DNA of 26,834 nucleotides. Source: an uncultured bacterium. Lineage in GTDB: Bacteria; Actinomycetota; Coriobacteriia; Coriobacteriales; Coriobacteriaceae. The stretch is taken from assembly GCA_905215445.1 (NCBI GenBank), contig CAJMPZ010000030.1:1-26834 (forward strand). Reading direction: 5' to 3'. Below the pieces are notes generated by a model that had not been told where the DNA came from, did no database searches, and saw only the letters and a program-made list of their open reading frames with translations. The stretch's first letter is position 1. The number at the start of each line of letters is the position of its first letter. Both the position numbers and the translations under genes were made by a program. Shown in pieces: positions 14,580 to 21,715 of the stretch.

Positions 14580-15446
14580 TTACTGCTGCAATGACCTTAA
14601 CAGTTTGATTTCAGCCGCATAACCTGCAAGTTCGTTCGGTGTCTCCAAAATGAATGGCAATGCGCGCAAGCGGCCATTCGATACAATATTCTGCATAACC
14701 TGCATACCGCCGCCAAACTCCTCGCTGCCAAGGTAGCCCTTGCCGATGCACTCGTGACGATCTTTATGGGCACCACTGGGGTTCTTCGAATCGTTGATGT
14801 GTACGGCACGCAAGCGGTCGATACCCACCACGCGGTCGAACTCGTCGAGTACGCCGTCCAGATCATGGATGATGTCGTAGCCGGCATCGCTCACATGGCA
14901 GGTGTCCAGACACACGCCCAGCTTGTCCGATAGCTCTGGACGCCTGGCGGCAGCACCCTCGATAATGCGCGCCAGCTCTTCAAAGCTACGGCCCACCTCG
15001 GTACCCTTTCCCGCCATGGTCTCGAGCAGCACCGTCGTCTGCTGGCCCTCAAACATCACCTGGCACAGGGCGTCGACGATCATCTGAATGCCGGCGTCGG
15101 AGCCCTGCCCCACATGCGCGCCGGGGTGGAAGTTGTAGTAGTTGCCGGGCAGTGCTTCCAGACGCTGCAAGTCCTCGGCCATTGCCTCCAAGGCGAACTC
15201 GCGCGCCCGCTCTTTAGCCGAACAGGGGTTATAGGTATACGGAGCATGAGCCACAAGCGGGCCAAAATCGTTTTGCTCCATAAGCTCGCGCAGGGCCGCC
15301 ACATCATCCATATCAAGGTCTTTCGCCTTGCCGCCGCGCGGGTTGCGCGTGAAGAACGCAAAGGTATTGGCGCCAATGGCCAGCGCCGTCTCCCCCATCG
15401 CCCGATAGCCCTTCGTCGTCGAAAGATGACACCCAATCGTTAGCAT
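14580..15446 (-). CDS. nfo: Endonuclease IV (AP endonuclease)
   Basis: A 288-residue Zn-dependent TIM-barrel enzyme that cuts the DNA backbone 5-prime of abasic sites in base excision repair. Metal-binding blocks are all present: NFHPGAHVG near residue 104, LLETMAGKGTEVG near 142, CLDTCHVSDAGYD near 178, VHINDSKNPSGAHKDRHECI near 215, and FILETPNE near 266. Length is normal for the family. The ATG at 15446 has GGGGGAG about 6 nt upstream. The gene lies downstream of an aldo/keto reductase, with a large palindrome between them, so it may have its own transcript. The stop codon is 147 nt before the ABC transporter start. Confidence 0.95.
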   Translation of the reverse strand: MLTIGCHLSTTKGYRAMGETALAIGANTFAFFTRNPRGGKAKDLDMDDVAALRELMEQNDFGPLVAHAPYTYNPCSAKERAREFALEAMAEDLQRLEALPGNYYNFHPGAHVGQGSDAGIQMIVDALCQVMFEGQQTTVLLETMAGKGTEVGRSFEELARIIEGAAARRPELSDKLGVCLDTCHVSDAGYDIIHDLDGVLDEFDRVVGIDRLRAVHINDSKNPSGAHKDRHECIGKGYLGSEEFGGGMQVMQNIVSNGRLRALPFILETPNELAGYAAEIKLLRSLQQ

Positions 15447-15466
15447 CTCCAGCTCCCCCTCATCAG

Positions 15467-15529
15467 TTGCGGTGAAATAGTTCCTGTCGATGCCCTATTC
15501 TGCCGCAAACAGGAACTATTCCACCGCAA
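15467..15529. repeat. Large iterated palindrome upstream of nfo
   Basis: Arms of 21 bp at 15467-15487 (TTGCGGTGAAATAGTTCCTG, then T) and 15509-15529 pair at 20 of 21 positions around a 21-nt loop. The loop itself holds a third degenerate unit: CTATTCTGCCGCAA at 15495-15508 repeats as CTATTCCACCGCAA at 15516-15529, exactly 21 nt apart. There is no T-run after the stem, so it is not an ordinary terminator. Either a REP-like element or a multi-site operator would fit. Confidence 0.65.
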
Positions 15530-15541
15530 GTTATAAAAGGG

Positions 15542-16750
15542 TCATGAGGAGCGCGTTTTGCCGAAGACCTTAAGCACCGCCGTCACGGGGCCAGGCTGGA
15601 AACGTCGGCGCACATCGTCGAGACGCTCGGGAATATCGATGTGTTGCGGGCAGTGACGCGCGCATTTGCCGCATTTAACGCAGTTGCTCACCAACTTGGG
15701 CTCGCTCGTCCGCACCGCGCTCGCCGTAAAATACTGCGATAGACCCGTAAACCAGCTGTGCGCATAGCTTGCATTGTAGGCGGCAAAACACCCAGGGATA
15801 TTGATGCCTTTGGGACACGGCATGCAGTAGCCGCATCCCGTACAAGGCACGCGATTCGATTTTTCAAATTCCGTCAGCACGCGCGCAATGGTATCGAGCT
15901 GAGCGCCCGTCATCGAATCCGGCAGGGCTCGGTCGGCCAGCGCCGCGTTCTCATCCACTTGCGCGGTATCGGTCATGCCCGAAAGCAGCATCGTGACCTG
16001 AGGATGGTTCCACACCCACGAAAGCCCCCAGGCGGCAGGAGTGCGCAGGCGCGGGTCATGGGCGCCATCGAGCACGGCGCGGGCCCGCGGCGGCAGCTTG
16101 CCCGCCAAACGCCCGCCCAACAGCGGCTCCATCACAAACACCGCGAGCCCGCGCTCGGCGGCTGCCATGAGTCCCGCCGTCCCCGCTTGGTAGCGCTCTC
16201 CAGCGTAGTTGTACTGGATCTGGCAAAAATCCCAGTCATACGCGTCAAGCATCGTCAGGAAATCCGCGGCGCTGCCGTGATACGAAAAACCAATCTGGCG
16301 AATGCGCCCCGCCGCCTTTTGACGCGCAATCCAGTCCTCGATGCCCAACGCCACCACGCGCTCCCACTGGGCGGGCGAGGTGATGTTGTGCATAAGGTAG
16401 TAGTCGATATGGTCGGTCCGCAAACGGTGCAGTTGCTCGTCAAAAAAGCGGTCGAAGTCCTCCGCACATTTGCACGAAGCGTGCGGCAACTTAGTCGCCA
16501 GCAACACCCGGTCGCGCAGCCCCAAGCGCTCAAGTGAGGCGCCCACGCTTGCCTCGTTACCGGGATAGAGATACGCGGTATCCAGATAATTGATCCCCTG
16601 CTCCACCGCATGGGAAATGATGGCGTCGGCTGCCTTCGCGTCCGGATGGCCCGGCGCACCGGGAAACCTCATGCAGCCCAGACCGAGAGCGGATATTCGG
16701 TTACCACTTTTGGGGTCAACGCGGTATTGCACGGCCCCTCCCTTCGCCAT
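15542..16750 (-). CDS. Aldo/keto reductase with C-terminal ferredoxin-type 4Fe-4S domain
   Basis: A 402-residue oxidoreductase. Residues about 10-290 form an aldo/keto reductase barrel: LGLGCMRFPG, the catalytic-site region YLDTAYLYPGNEASVG with the conserved Asp and Tyr, LATKLPH with the Lys, and a His in YYLMHNI. Residues about 300-402 carry two Cys clusters, CTGCGYCMPCPKGINIP and CVKCGKCARHCPQHIDIPE, typical of bacterial ferredoxin-like 4Fe-4S sites. Such fusions are common in anaerobes and probably exchange electrons with ferredoxin. The ATG at 16750 is preferred; a GTG at 16783 is possible, and neither has a strong ribosome site. A TACGAT -10 candidate lies at 16820-16825 on the minus strand, 18 bp from GTGACG. 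Confidence 0.92.
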   Translation of the reverse strand: MAKGGAVQYRVDPKSGNRISALGLGCMRFPGAPGHPDAKAADAIISHAVEQGINYLDTAYLYPGNEASVGASLERLGLRDRVLLATKLPHASCKCAEDFDRFFDEQLHRLRTDHIDYYLMHNITSPAQWERVVALGIEDWIARQKAAGRIRQIGFSYHGSAADFLTMLDAYDWDFCQIQYNYAGERYQAGTAGLMAAAERGLAVFVMEPLLGGRLAGKLPPRARAVLDGAHDPRLRTPAAWGLSWVWNHPQVTMLLSGMTDTAQVDENAALADRALPDSMTGAQLDTIARVLTEFEKSNRVPCTGCGYCMPCPKGINIPGCFAAYNASYAHSWFTGLSQYFTASAVRTSEPKLVSNCVKCGKCARHCPQHIDIPERLDDVRRRFQPGPVTAVLKVFGKTRSS

Positions 16751-16895
16751 CAGCACCCCGGCACGGCGAAACACAACGGTCACGCGGCCGAAACATCATG
16801 GAATCGCAATCGAGAACGTATCGTAGCGCAGCAGAAATCGAGCCGTCACGCCAGCGCTTTAACATCAGCAAAAAGCCCGATGAAAGGAGCCACCC

Positions 16896-17015
16896 ATGCC
16901 CGCGCTCGACCTTCGGAACCTCGCATCCCAGCTCAAAAGCACCGATTATCGCTGGGTCGACCTCACCCACACGCTCTCGTGCGACACCCCACACTGGTTT
17001 GGCTTTAAGCCGTGA
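16896..17015 (+). pseudogene. Truncated cyclase (kynurenine formamidase-like) remnant
   Basis: A 39-codon frame starting at an ATG with a good GAAAGGAG site and ending in TGA. Its last part, DLTHTLSCDTPHWFGFKP, is the characteristic N-terminal motif of the cyclase family (PF04199 type), with the DLTHTLS strand. Full-length members run to about 210-260 residues and carry zinc-binding HxGTHxDxP further on, which is absent here. The sequence after 17015 shows no continuation in any plus-strand frame that I can see. This is best read as the 5-prime end of a gene whose body was lost by deletion or recombination. Confidence 0.7.
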
Positions 17016-17095
17016 GTTCCCATGCGTTTGTTCTTCTAAATACCGCTATCCCGAGCACGCAACACGCTCCGGTAAAACCAGAGTTGAGGCTAACT

Positions 17096-17296
17096 TTAGG
17101 ACCCCACGATCTCGTCTTCATCATCACGGCAAAGGACGACGCCGGCGCTTCCCAGCGCAGCGACAGCAATCAGGGCCCCCACAACGATAGGAGCAGCTCC
17201 GCACAAGCCCTGCATGCCCGCGACAAGCGCGGCTGTAGGACCAAGACAACCCAGTGCAAGTGCGACGGCGGCAATAGCGATATCTCGAGCGTTCAT
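17096..17296 (-). CDS. Small two-helix membrane protein
   Basis: A 66-residue protein with two strongly hydrophobic segments (AIAAVALALGCLGPTAALVA and APIVVGALIAVAALGSAGVV, residues about 6-26 and 35-54) and an acidic tail CRDDEDEIVGS. The ATG at 17296 follows GGAGGAAG at 7 nt, which supports real translation. No family is recognised. The gene sits opposite and just beyond the cyclase remnant, on the far side of the apparent deletion junction. A weak hairpin at 17067-17083 follows it. Function unknown. Confidence 0.6.
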   Translation of the reverse strand: MNARDIAIAAVALALGCLGPTAALVAGMQGLCGAAPIVVGALIAVAALGSAGVVLCRDDEDEIVGS

Positions 17297-17406
17297 GAGA
17301 CCACTTCCTCCACAGGAAAGACCTTGCTTCTCATGACTTAGTGTGCCCCGCTCCCATATGCGCGGCGTACTGCCACGGTAAGCGCTCTGTTAACTCAAGC
17401 ACGCTC

Positions 17407-17453
17407 AAAAAACGGGCGTCCTTACGTTGCCCTAAAGCTCGGTAAAGACGCCC
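17407..17453 (-). terminator. Terminator after the secreted DPBB-like protein
   Basis: GGGCGTC at 17414-17420 pairs with GACGCCC at 17447-17453, extended by TTAC/GTAA with one mismatch; on the minus strand it is followed by GTTTTTT. The loop is large (about 16 nt). The remainder of the 17297-17482 gap shows nothing else I recognise. Confidence 0.75.
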
Positions 17454-17482
17454 ATCCGCCAAATATCCGTAATGCAGAAAAA

Positions 17483-18256
17483 TTACCAACCGGTGTAGTA
17501 GTCGGTGGTTCCGGCAGCGCAGCCGGAGTCATAGACCTTGCACTCGCCCTTGGAACCGGTAAACGTGGAGCCTTGGGCCTTATCGCCCGCGGCAACGACG
17601 TAGTAACCATCGGAATCGCGCCAAAAGCCCTCGGAATCCTGCGTCCACTCGCCCGTGCGGTGATGGTAGAGCACGTTGCTGCTGTAATAGGTCTCGCGGC
17701 GGCCGTTATAGTTATTGACGCCGCTCAAGCGCGTCAGACCCGAGCCGTTCGCGTAATACGCAGCAGACGTGTAAGACGGGCTGGAGCCGTCGTTGCAATA
17801 CGAAGCCTGGGCGGCCGCGGCCTCGGCCTCGGCGGCCTCAAACTCAAGCGCCTCACGCTTGGCATCCTCGAGCGTGGCGCGAAGCTCATCGAGCTCGGTC
17901 GACTTGGCATCGACCTCCCCCATCGTCAACAGGCTACCCGCACCGTCGATGCAACCCTGCAACACAGCGCGCTCGTCATCGGTAGCATAGTCGCCATACA
18001 TATTCATAATGATCTGAGCGCGCATCTCCAGGGAATCGCGCTTTGCCCCCATCGAGGCGTTCCACTCCTGCATAGAGCCATAACCGTCGCCGCGGTAGTC
18101 GACGGGCTGCACCAGCGTCGCCTCGGACGGCGTAGATCCGACCGTATCGGATAGTGTTGCCGCGTGGGCATCAGTTGCGCCGGCGCCCATCAAAAGTGCC
18201 ACGGTCAGAGCGGCGGAAAGGGCGGCGGCTTTCGGTTTTCGTGAATCGATCCTCAT
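17483..18256 (-). CDS. Secreted protein with coiled coil and C-terminal beta-barrel-like domain
   Basis: A 257-residue exported protein. A signal peptide spans residues 1-32, ending AGATDAHAA. Residues about 55-150 are helical and include a charged, Ala/Glu-rich likely coiled coil (ELDELRATLEDAKREALEFE). After a Ser/Tyr-rich linker, residues about 175-257 form a compact domain ending DGYYVVAAGD, GSKGECKVYDSGCAAGTTDY, with the spacing of 3D/RlpA-like double-psi barrels seen in cell-wall proteins. The conserved aspartate expected in lytic members is not certain. The ATG at 18256 has GGAGG at a rather long 11 nt. A cell-wall role is inferred, not shown. It has its own terminator. Confidence 0.75.
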   Translation of the reverse strand: MRIDSRKPKAAALSAALTVALLMGAGATDAHAATLSDTVGSTPSEATLVQPVDYRGDGYGSMQEWNASMGAKRDSLEMRAQIIMNMYGDYATDDERAVLQGCIDGAGSLLTMGEVDAKSTELDELRATLEDAKREALEFEAAEAEAAAAQASYCNDGSSPSYTSAAYYANGSGLTRLSGVNNYNGRRETYYSSNVLYHHRTGEWTQDSEGFWRDSDGYYVVAAGDKAQGSTFTGSKGECKVYDSGCAAGTTDYYTGW

Positions 18257-18465
18257 GTAGCTGGAAACCTCCGTAGTGCGTTTTTGCTGCGTTTAGGCTG
18301 CGTGTGATTCGATCGCGCTGCATAGTACCCCGAGCAAATCGCGACCTGCGGTTTTTCTCAAAAGGTGCACGTCATTTGCGTAAAACTCACATCCGCTCAA
18401 CAGGAGTTTTCCACAACTCGAATGCATAAAGCGTGTCAAAAACCCTGTTTTTGCACCCTCTCTAT

Positions 18466-18508
18466 GCAAAAAAGGCGCCTGTGCAACCATTGTTCGCACA
18501 GGCGCCTT
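18466..18508 (-). terminator. Terminator after metY
   Basis: A perfect 13-bp stem, AAGGCGCCTGTGC at 18472-18484 and GCACAGGCGCCTT at 18496-18508, loop 11 nt, followed on the minus strand by a run of T (complement of 18468-18473). It ends the metY transcript. The rest of the 18257-18568 gap, about 200 bp, should contain the promoter of the secreted-protein gene; I see only a weak TACTAT and no convincing -35. Confidence 0.9.
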
Positions 18509-18568
18509 GAGCAGGCATTTTATGCAGTTATACCTATCGAGTCGCAAGGGGTCCTTGCACAAGTCGCC

Positions 18569-19879
18569 TTACTCGTCCAGCGCGGCGAAGGCCTGCTTCA
18601 AATCCCAAATGATATCCTCGGCGTTCTCGGTACCGATGGAAAGACGGATCGTGGAGGGCGTGATGTTCTGCTCGGCGAGCTCCTCGGCAGAGAGCTGAGA
18701 GTGCGTAGTCGTAGCCGGGTGTACGACGAGCGACTTGGCGTCGGCCACGTTGGCGAGCAGCGAGAACACCTGCAAGTGGTCGATGAACTTCCATGCAGCC
18801 TCCTGGCCGCCCTTGATCTCGAAGGTGAAGATCGAGGCACCGCCGTTGGGGAAATACTGCTTGTAAAGCTCATGATCGGGGTGCTCAGGCAGGCTCGGGT
18901 GGTTCACCTTGGCGACGTGGCTGTCACCAGCCAGGAACTCAACGACCTTCTTGGTGTTCTCGACATGGCGGTCGACGCGCAGCGACAGGGTCTCGGTGCC
19001 CTGAAGCAGAACCCAGGCGTTAAACGGGCTAATGCAGGCGCCCTCGTCACGCAGCAGAATGGCGCGGACATAGGTCGCGAAGGCGGCGGGGCCGGCAGCC
19101 TCGGCAAACGAAACACCATGGTAGGAGGGGTTGGGCTCGGCGATCTGCGCGTACTTTCCGCTCGCCTTCCAATCGAAGTTACCGCCGTCGACGATCACGC
19201 CGCCCAGCGAGGTGCCGTGGCCGCCGATGAACTTGGTTGCGGAATGAACGACGATGTTGGCACCATGCTCCAGCGGACGGAACAGATACGGGGTGCCGAA
19301 GGTGTTGTCGACAACAACCGGCAGACCGTGCTTCTTGGCGATCTCGGAGATCGCGTCGATGTTGGGGATATCGGAGTTGGGGTTGCCGAGCGTCTCGAGA
19401 TAGATGACCGTGGTGTTGTCCTTGATGGCACCCTCAACCTCTTCCAGGTTATGGGCATCGACAAACGTGGTCTCGACGCCAAACTGGGAGAGCGTATGCT
19501 CCAGCAGGTTGTAGGAGCCACCGTAGATGGTCTTCTGAGCCACCACGTGGTCACCGGCCTGGGCAAGGGCCTGCAGGGTATAGGTGATGGCAGCAGCGCC
19601 GGAGGCGACGGCAAGACCTGCCACGCCACCCTCGAGTGCGGCGATACGGTCCTCAAAGACGCCCTGGGTGGAGTTGGTCAGACGGCCGTAGATGTTACCG
19701 GCGTCGGCAAGACCAAAGCGGTCGGCGGCGTGCTGGGAGTTGCGGAACACATAGCTCGTGGTCTGGTAGATAGGCACGGCGCGGGAGTCGGATGCGGGAT
19801 CGGCGCTCTCCTGGCCAACGTGCAGCTGCAGGGTATCGAAACCAAAGGTGTGCTCAGGGTTGTTGATAAACTGGCTCAT
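18569..19879 (-). CDS. metY: O-acetylhomoserine sulfhydrylase / cysteine-methionine PLP enzyme
   Basis: A 436-residue PLP-dependent enzyme of the Cys/Met metabolism family, matching O-acetylhomoserine aminocarboxypropyltransferase, which makes homocysteine (or methionine) from O-acetylhomoserine and sulfide or methanethiol. N-terminal GFDTLQLHVGQ, the substrate-site YQTTSYVF, NIYGRLTNSTQ, SGAAAITYTL, and the PLP-lysine block HSATKFIGGHGTSLGG are present. The length, about 430, and the long inserted loop (RDEGACISPFNAWVLLQGTETL) fit MetY better than cystathionine lyase. The ATG at 19879 has AAGGAG. A strong promoter, a leader with a candidate peptide, and a divergent LysR regulator indicate tight control by sulfur amino-acid supply. 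Confidence 0.93.
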   Translation of the reverse strand: MSQFINNPEHTFGFDTLQLHVGQESADPASDSRAVPIYQTTSYVFRNSQHAADRFGLADAGNIYGRLTNSTQGVFEDRIAALEGGVAGLAVASGAAAITYTLQALAQAGDHVVAQKTIYGGSYNLLEHTLSQFGVETTFVDAHNLEEVEGAIKDNTTVIYLETLGNPNSDIPNIDAISEIAKKHGLPVVVDNTFGTPYLFRPLEHGANIVVHSATKFIGGHGTSLGGVIVDGGNFDWKASGKYAQIAEPNPSYHGVSFAEAAGPAAFATYVRAILLRDEGACISPFNAWVLLQGTETLSLRVDRHVENTKKVVEFLAGDSHVAKVNHPSLPEHPDHELYKQYFPNGGASIFTFEIKGGQEAAWKFIDHLQVFSLLANVADAKSLVVHPATTTHSQLSAEELAEQNITPSTIRLSIGTENAEDIIWDLKQAFAALDE

Positions 19880-19940
19880 GGTGATCTCCTTGATCGAACA
19901 AAAGTAATAAGCGTAAGAGAAGTAAGTCGCTGTCTCCTGA

Positions 19941-19994
19941 TCACGCCGACGGGCGCAAACAGGAGCCCGGCATTCGTCTTAGCAAGCAATTCAT
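19941..19994 (-). CDS. Candidate 17-residue leader peptide upstream of metY
   Basis: Inside the metY leader, AAAAGGAGG lies 7 nt before an ATG that opens an 18-codon frame, MNCLLRRMPGSCLRPSA, ending in TGA 61 nt before the metY start. It has two Cys codons, one internal Met codon and three Arg codons. Its 3-prime half overlaps an inverted repeat, CTCCTG at 19934-19939 and CAGGAG at 19960-19965, and a competing GC-rich pairing, so ribosome position could alter folding. The ribosome site is better than many in this window. Regulation by cysteine or methionine supply is an inference. Confidence 0.5.
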   Translation of the reverse strand: MNCLLRRMPGSCLRPSA

Positions 19995-20063
19995 ATGCGG
20001 TCCTCCTTTTGACATCCCGGTTCCGTGGTCGGCTTAATTACCTACCGCCTTTGTGTGTTTTGA

Positions 20064-20092
20064 ATAGTACGAACATCGTCTCCCCGGGTCAA
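20064..20092 (-). promoter_or_regulatory. Promoter of metY
   Basis: Minus-strand TTGACC (complement of 20087-20092) and TACTAT (complement of 20064-20069) separated by exactly 17 bp. The predicted transcript has a leader of about 180 nt containing the candidate leader peptide. The divergent LysR gene starts 62 bp from the -35, so LysR could act here. Confidence 0.75.
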
Positions 20093-20153
20093 TCACTTAA
20101 AAGCGCTAACCTGTTATCGGTTTTTTAGATAGCTATCGAAAGGACGGGCGCCA

Positions 20154-21056
20154 ATGACCCTCCAGCAGCTTCGCTTTTTGATCGCCGTGGCAGAGTCCGG
20201 ATCGATCAACGCCGCAGCCCAGCGCCTCTATACGGCACAGTCCAATATCTCAAACGCCGTCAAAAGCCTGGAACAGGAGCTCCATATGGAGATCTTTACG
20301 CGCTCCAGCCGCGGCGTCACGCTCACCAACGACGGCACCGAGCTTTTGGGCTATGCGCGCCAGGTCGTAGAGCAGGCCGACATGCTCGAGGCGCGCTACG
20401 AGGACGGCGGCATCCCGCAAGCCCGCCTCGCCATTTCCGCCCAGCACTACGCCTTTTCGGTCGAGGCCTTTGTCAACGTGGTCGAGCGCTGCCGCGACAG
20501 CAAGTTCGAGTTCATCATGCGCGAGACCACCACATCGCAGATCATCGATGACGTCCGTGCATTTCGCAGCGATATCGGCATTCTGTATCTGGATGACTTT
20601 AACGCCCGCGTTTTGCAGAAGGCCTTCGCCGATGCCCGTGCAAGCTTCCATCCCCTATTCGACGCGACGGTCCACGTCTTCGTGAGCGAGCGCCACCCGC
20701 TCGCACGCCGCCCTCAGCTGTCCCTTGCCGACCTCACGCCCTATACGCGCTACAGCTTCGAGCAGGGAACCTCAAACTCCTTCTATTACGCCGAGGAACC
20801 TTTTAGCTATATCCCTTGCGACCGCAACATACGAATCTCGGACCGCGGAACACTTACTAACTTACTTATCACGTCGAACGGTTACACTCTGTCGACCGGT
20901 GTCCTCTCCAATGAAATGCAATGGGGTATGGCATCGATCCCGCTGGCAGACGCCCCAACGATGCACGTAGGCTATATCATGCACGACGAGCGCAAGCCCT
21001 CTCCCCTCTTGCAGCAATACCTCGACGAGCTCAACCGCATCATCCATGCCAACTAG
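20154..21056 (+). CDS. LysR family transcriptional regulator
   Basis: A 300-residue LysR-type regulator. Residues 1-60 form the winged HTH (MTLQQLRFLIAVAESGSINA, then AAQRLYTAQSNISNAVKSLE). The rest is a two-lobed effector domain with the linker around YARQVVEQADMLEARY. It is most like regulators of sulfur amino-acid genes in Gram-positives of the CmbR/FhuR type, though I judge this mainly by the neighbour. The ATG at 20154 has GAAAGGACGG. It diverges from metY, the classic LysR-target arrangement. A perfect palindrome GATAGCTATC near 20130-20139, between the two starts, is a possible binding site for it. Confidence 0.9.
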   Translation: MTLQQLRFLIAVAESGSINAAAQRLYTAQSNISNAVKSLEQELHMEIFTRSSRGVTLTNDGTELLGYARQVVEQADMLEARYEDGGIPQARLAISAQHYAFSVEAFVNVVERCRDSKFEFIMRETTTSQIIDDVRAFRSDIGILYLDDFNARVLQKAFADARASFHPLFDATVHVFVSERHPLARRPQLSLADLTPYTRYSFEQGTSNSFYYAEEPFSYIPCDRNIRISDRGTLTNLLITSNGYTLSTGVLSNEMQWGMASIPLADAPTMHVGYIMHDERKPSPLLQQYLDELNRIIHAN

Positions 21057-21107
21057 CCGTCGGAAGACAGGGTAGAAATCATAGATTGCTAGCCCCCGGC
21101 GGGCATG

Positions 21108-21117
21108 GCGCTACAAT
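21108..21117 (+). promoter_or_regulatory. Possible -10 region of rnhA
   Basis: GCGCTACAAT ends 39 bp before the rnhA start. TACAAT is a good -10 hexamer, but the best -35, TTGCTA, is 20 bp away. A similar GCGCTACACT lies before the next gene. Confidence 0.3.
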
Positions 21118-21155
21118 GGTCACTCACATGAAACGCACTCAACGAAAGGAAGCCC

Positions 21156-21641
21156 GTGAAGGTCATCATCTATACCGACGGCTCGGCCCGATCAAATCCG
21201 GGACGCGGCGGCTACGGCGCCGTGCTCAAATACACCAACCCCGCCGGCAAGACCTTTACCTCCGAGCTTTCGCGCGGCTACGCCAAGACCACCAACAACC
21301 GCATGGAGCTCATGGCCGTTATCGTGGCGCTCGAGGCACTCAACCGCCCCTGCGAGGTCGAAGTCCATTCCGATTCGCAGTACGTCGTCAACGCCTTTAA
21401 CAAGCACTGGATCGACGGCTGGAAAAAGCGCGGGTGGAAAACCTCCAACAAGCAGCCCGTTAAGAACCGCGACCTGTGGGAGCGTCTGCTTGCCGCAAAG
21501 AGCCAGCATAAGGTGGAGTTCATCTGGGTGAAGGGGCATGCCGGCCATGAGCTCAACGAGCGCTGCGACGAGCTTGCCACCACCGCAGCCGACGGAGCCA
21601 ACCTCGATATCGACGCCGGCTTTAACGAGAGCGACCTGTAG
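21156..21641 (+). CDS. rnhA: Ribonuclease HI
   Basis: A 161-residue enzyme that degrades the RNA strand of RNA-DNA hybrids during replication and repair. The catalytic acids are visible: Asp in IIYTDGSARSNPG near residue 8, Glu in NNRMELMAVI near 48, Asp in VHSDSQYV near 71, and Asp in CDELAT near 136. The handle region WKKRGWKTSNKQPVKNRDLW and the WVKGHAGHELNE block, with the catalytic-loop His, are typical of the E. coli type. The GTG at 21156 has GAAAGGAAG. A short acidic C-terminal tail is added. It is followed by the oxidoreductase gene 74 nt away. Confidence 0.96.
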   Translation: MKVIIYTDGSARSNPGRGGYGAVLKYTNPAGKTFTSELSRGYAKTTNNRMELMAVIVALEALNRPCEVEVHSDSQYVVNAFNKHWIDGWKKRGWKTSNKQPVKNRDLWERLLAAKSQHKVEFIWVKGHAGHELNERCDELATTAADGANLDIDAGFNESDL

Positions 21642-21715
21642 CGGCGTTTTCGCACGCTTTTGCGTCCCCCTCGCGCTACACTCGTCCTGTAGACCAAACA
21701 ATGCAAGGGGGACAC

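Noticed and set aside
18408..18419. DnaA-box-like TTTTCCACAA near 18410
   Set aside because: Single imperfect match (consensus TTATCCACA), no cluster of boxes and no replication genes nearby.
18293..18562. 89-codon minus-strand frame downstream of metY
   Set aside because: It runs straight through the metY terminator hairpin and has no ribosome site of its own.
19880..20060. SAM riboswitch or T-box in the metY leader
   Set aside because: I looked for the conserved four-way SAM-I core and for a T-box sequence followed by a terminator and found neither by eye; a covariance-model search would settle it.
18365..20128. 587-codon open frame antisense to metY
   Set aside because: It covers metY and its promoter, leader and terminator, and has no recognisable motif; a GC-driven shadow.
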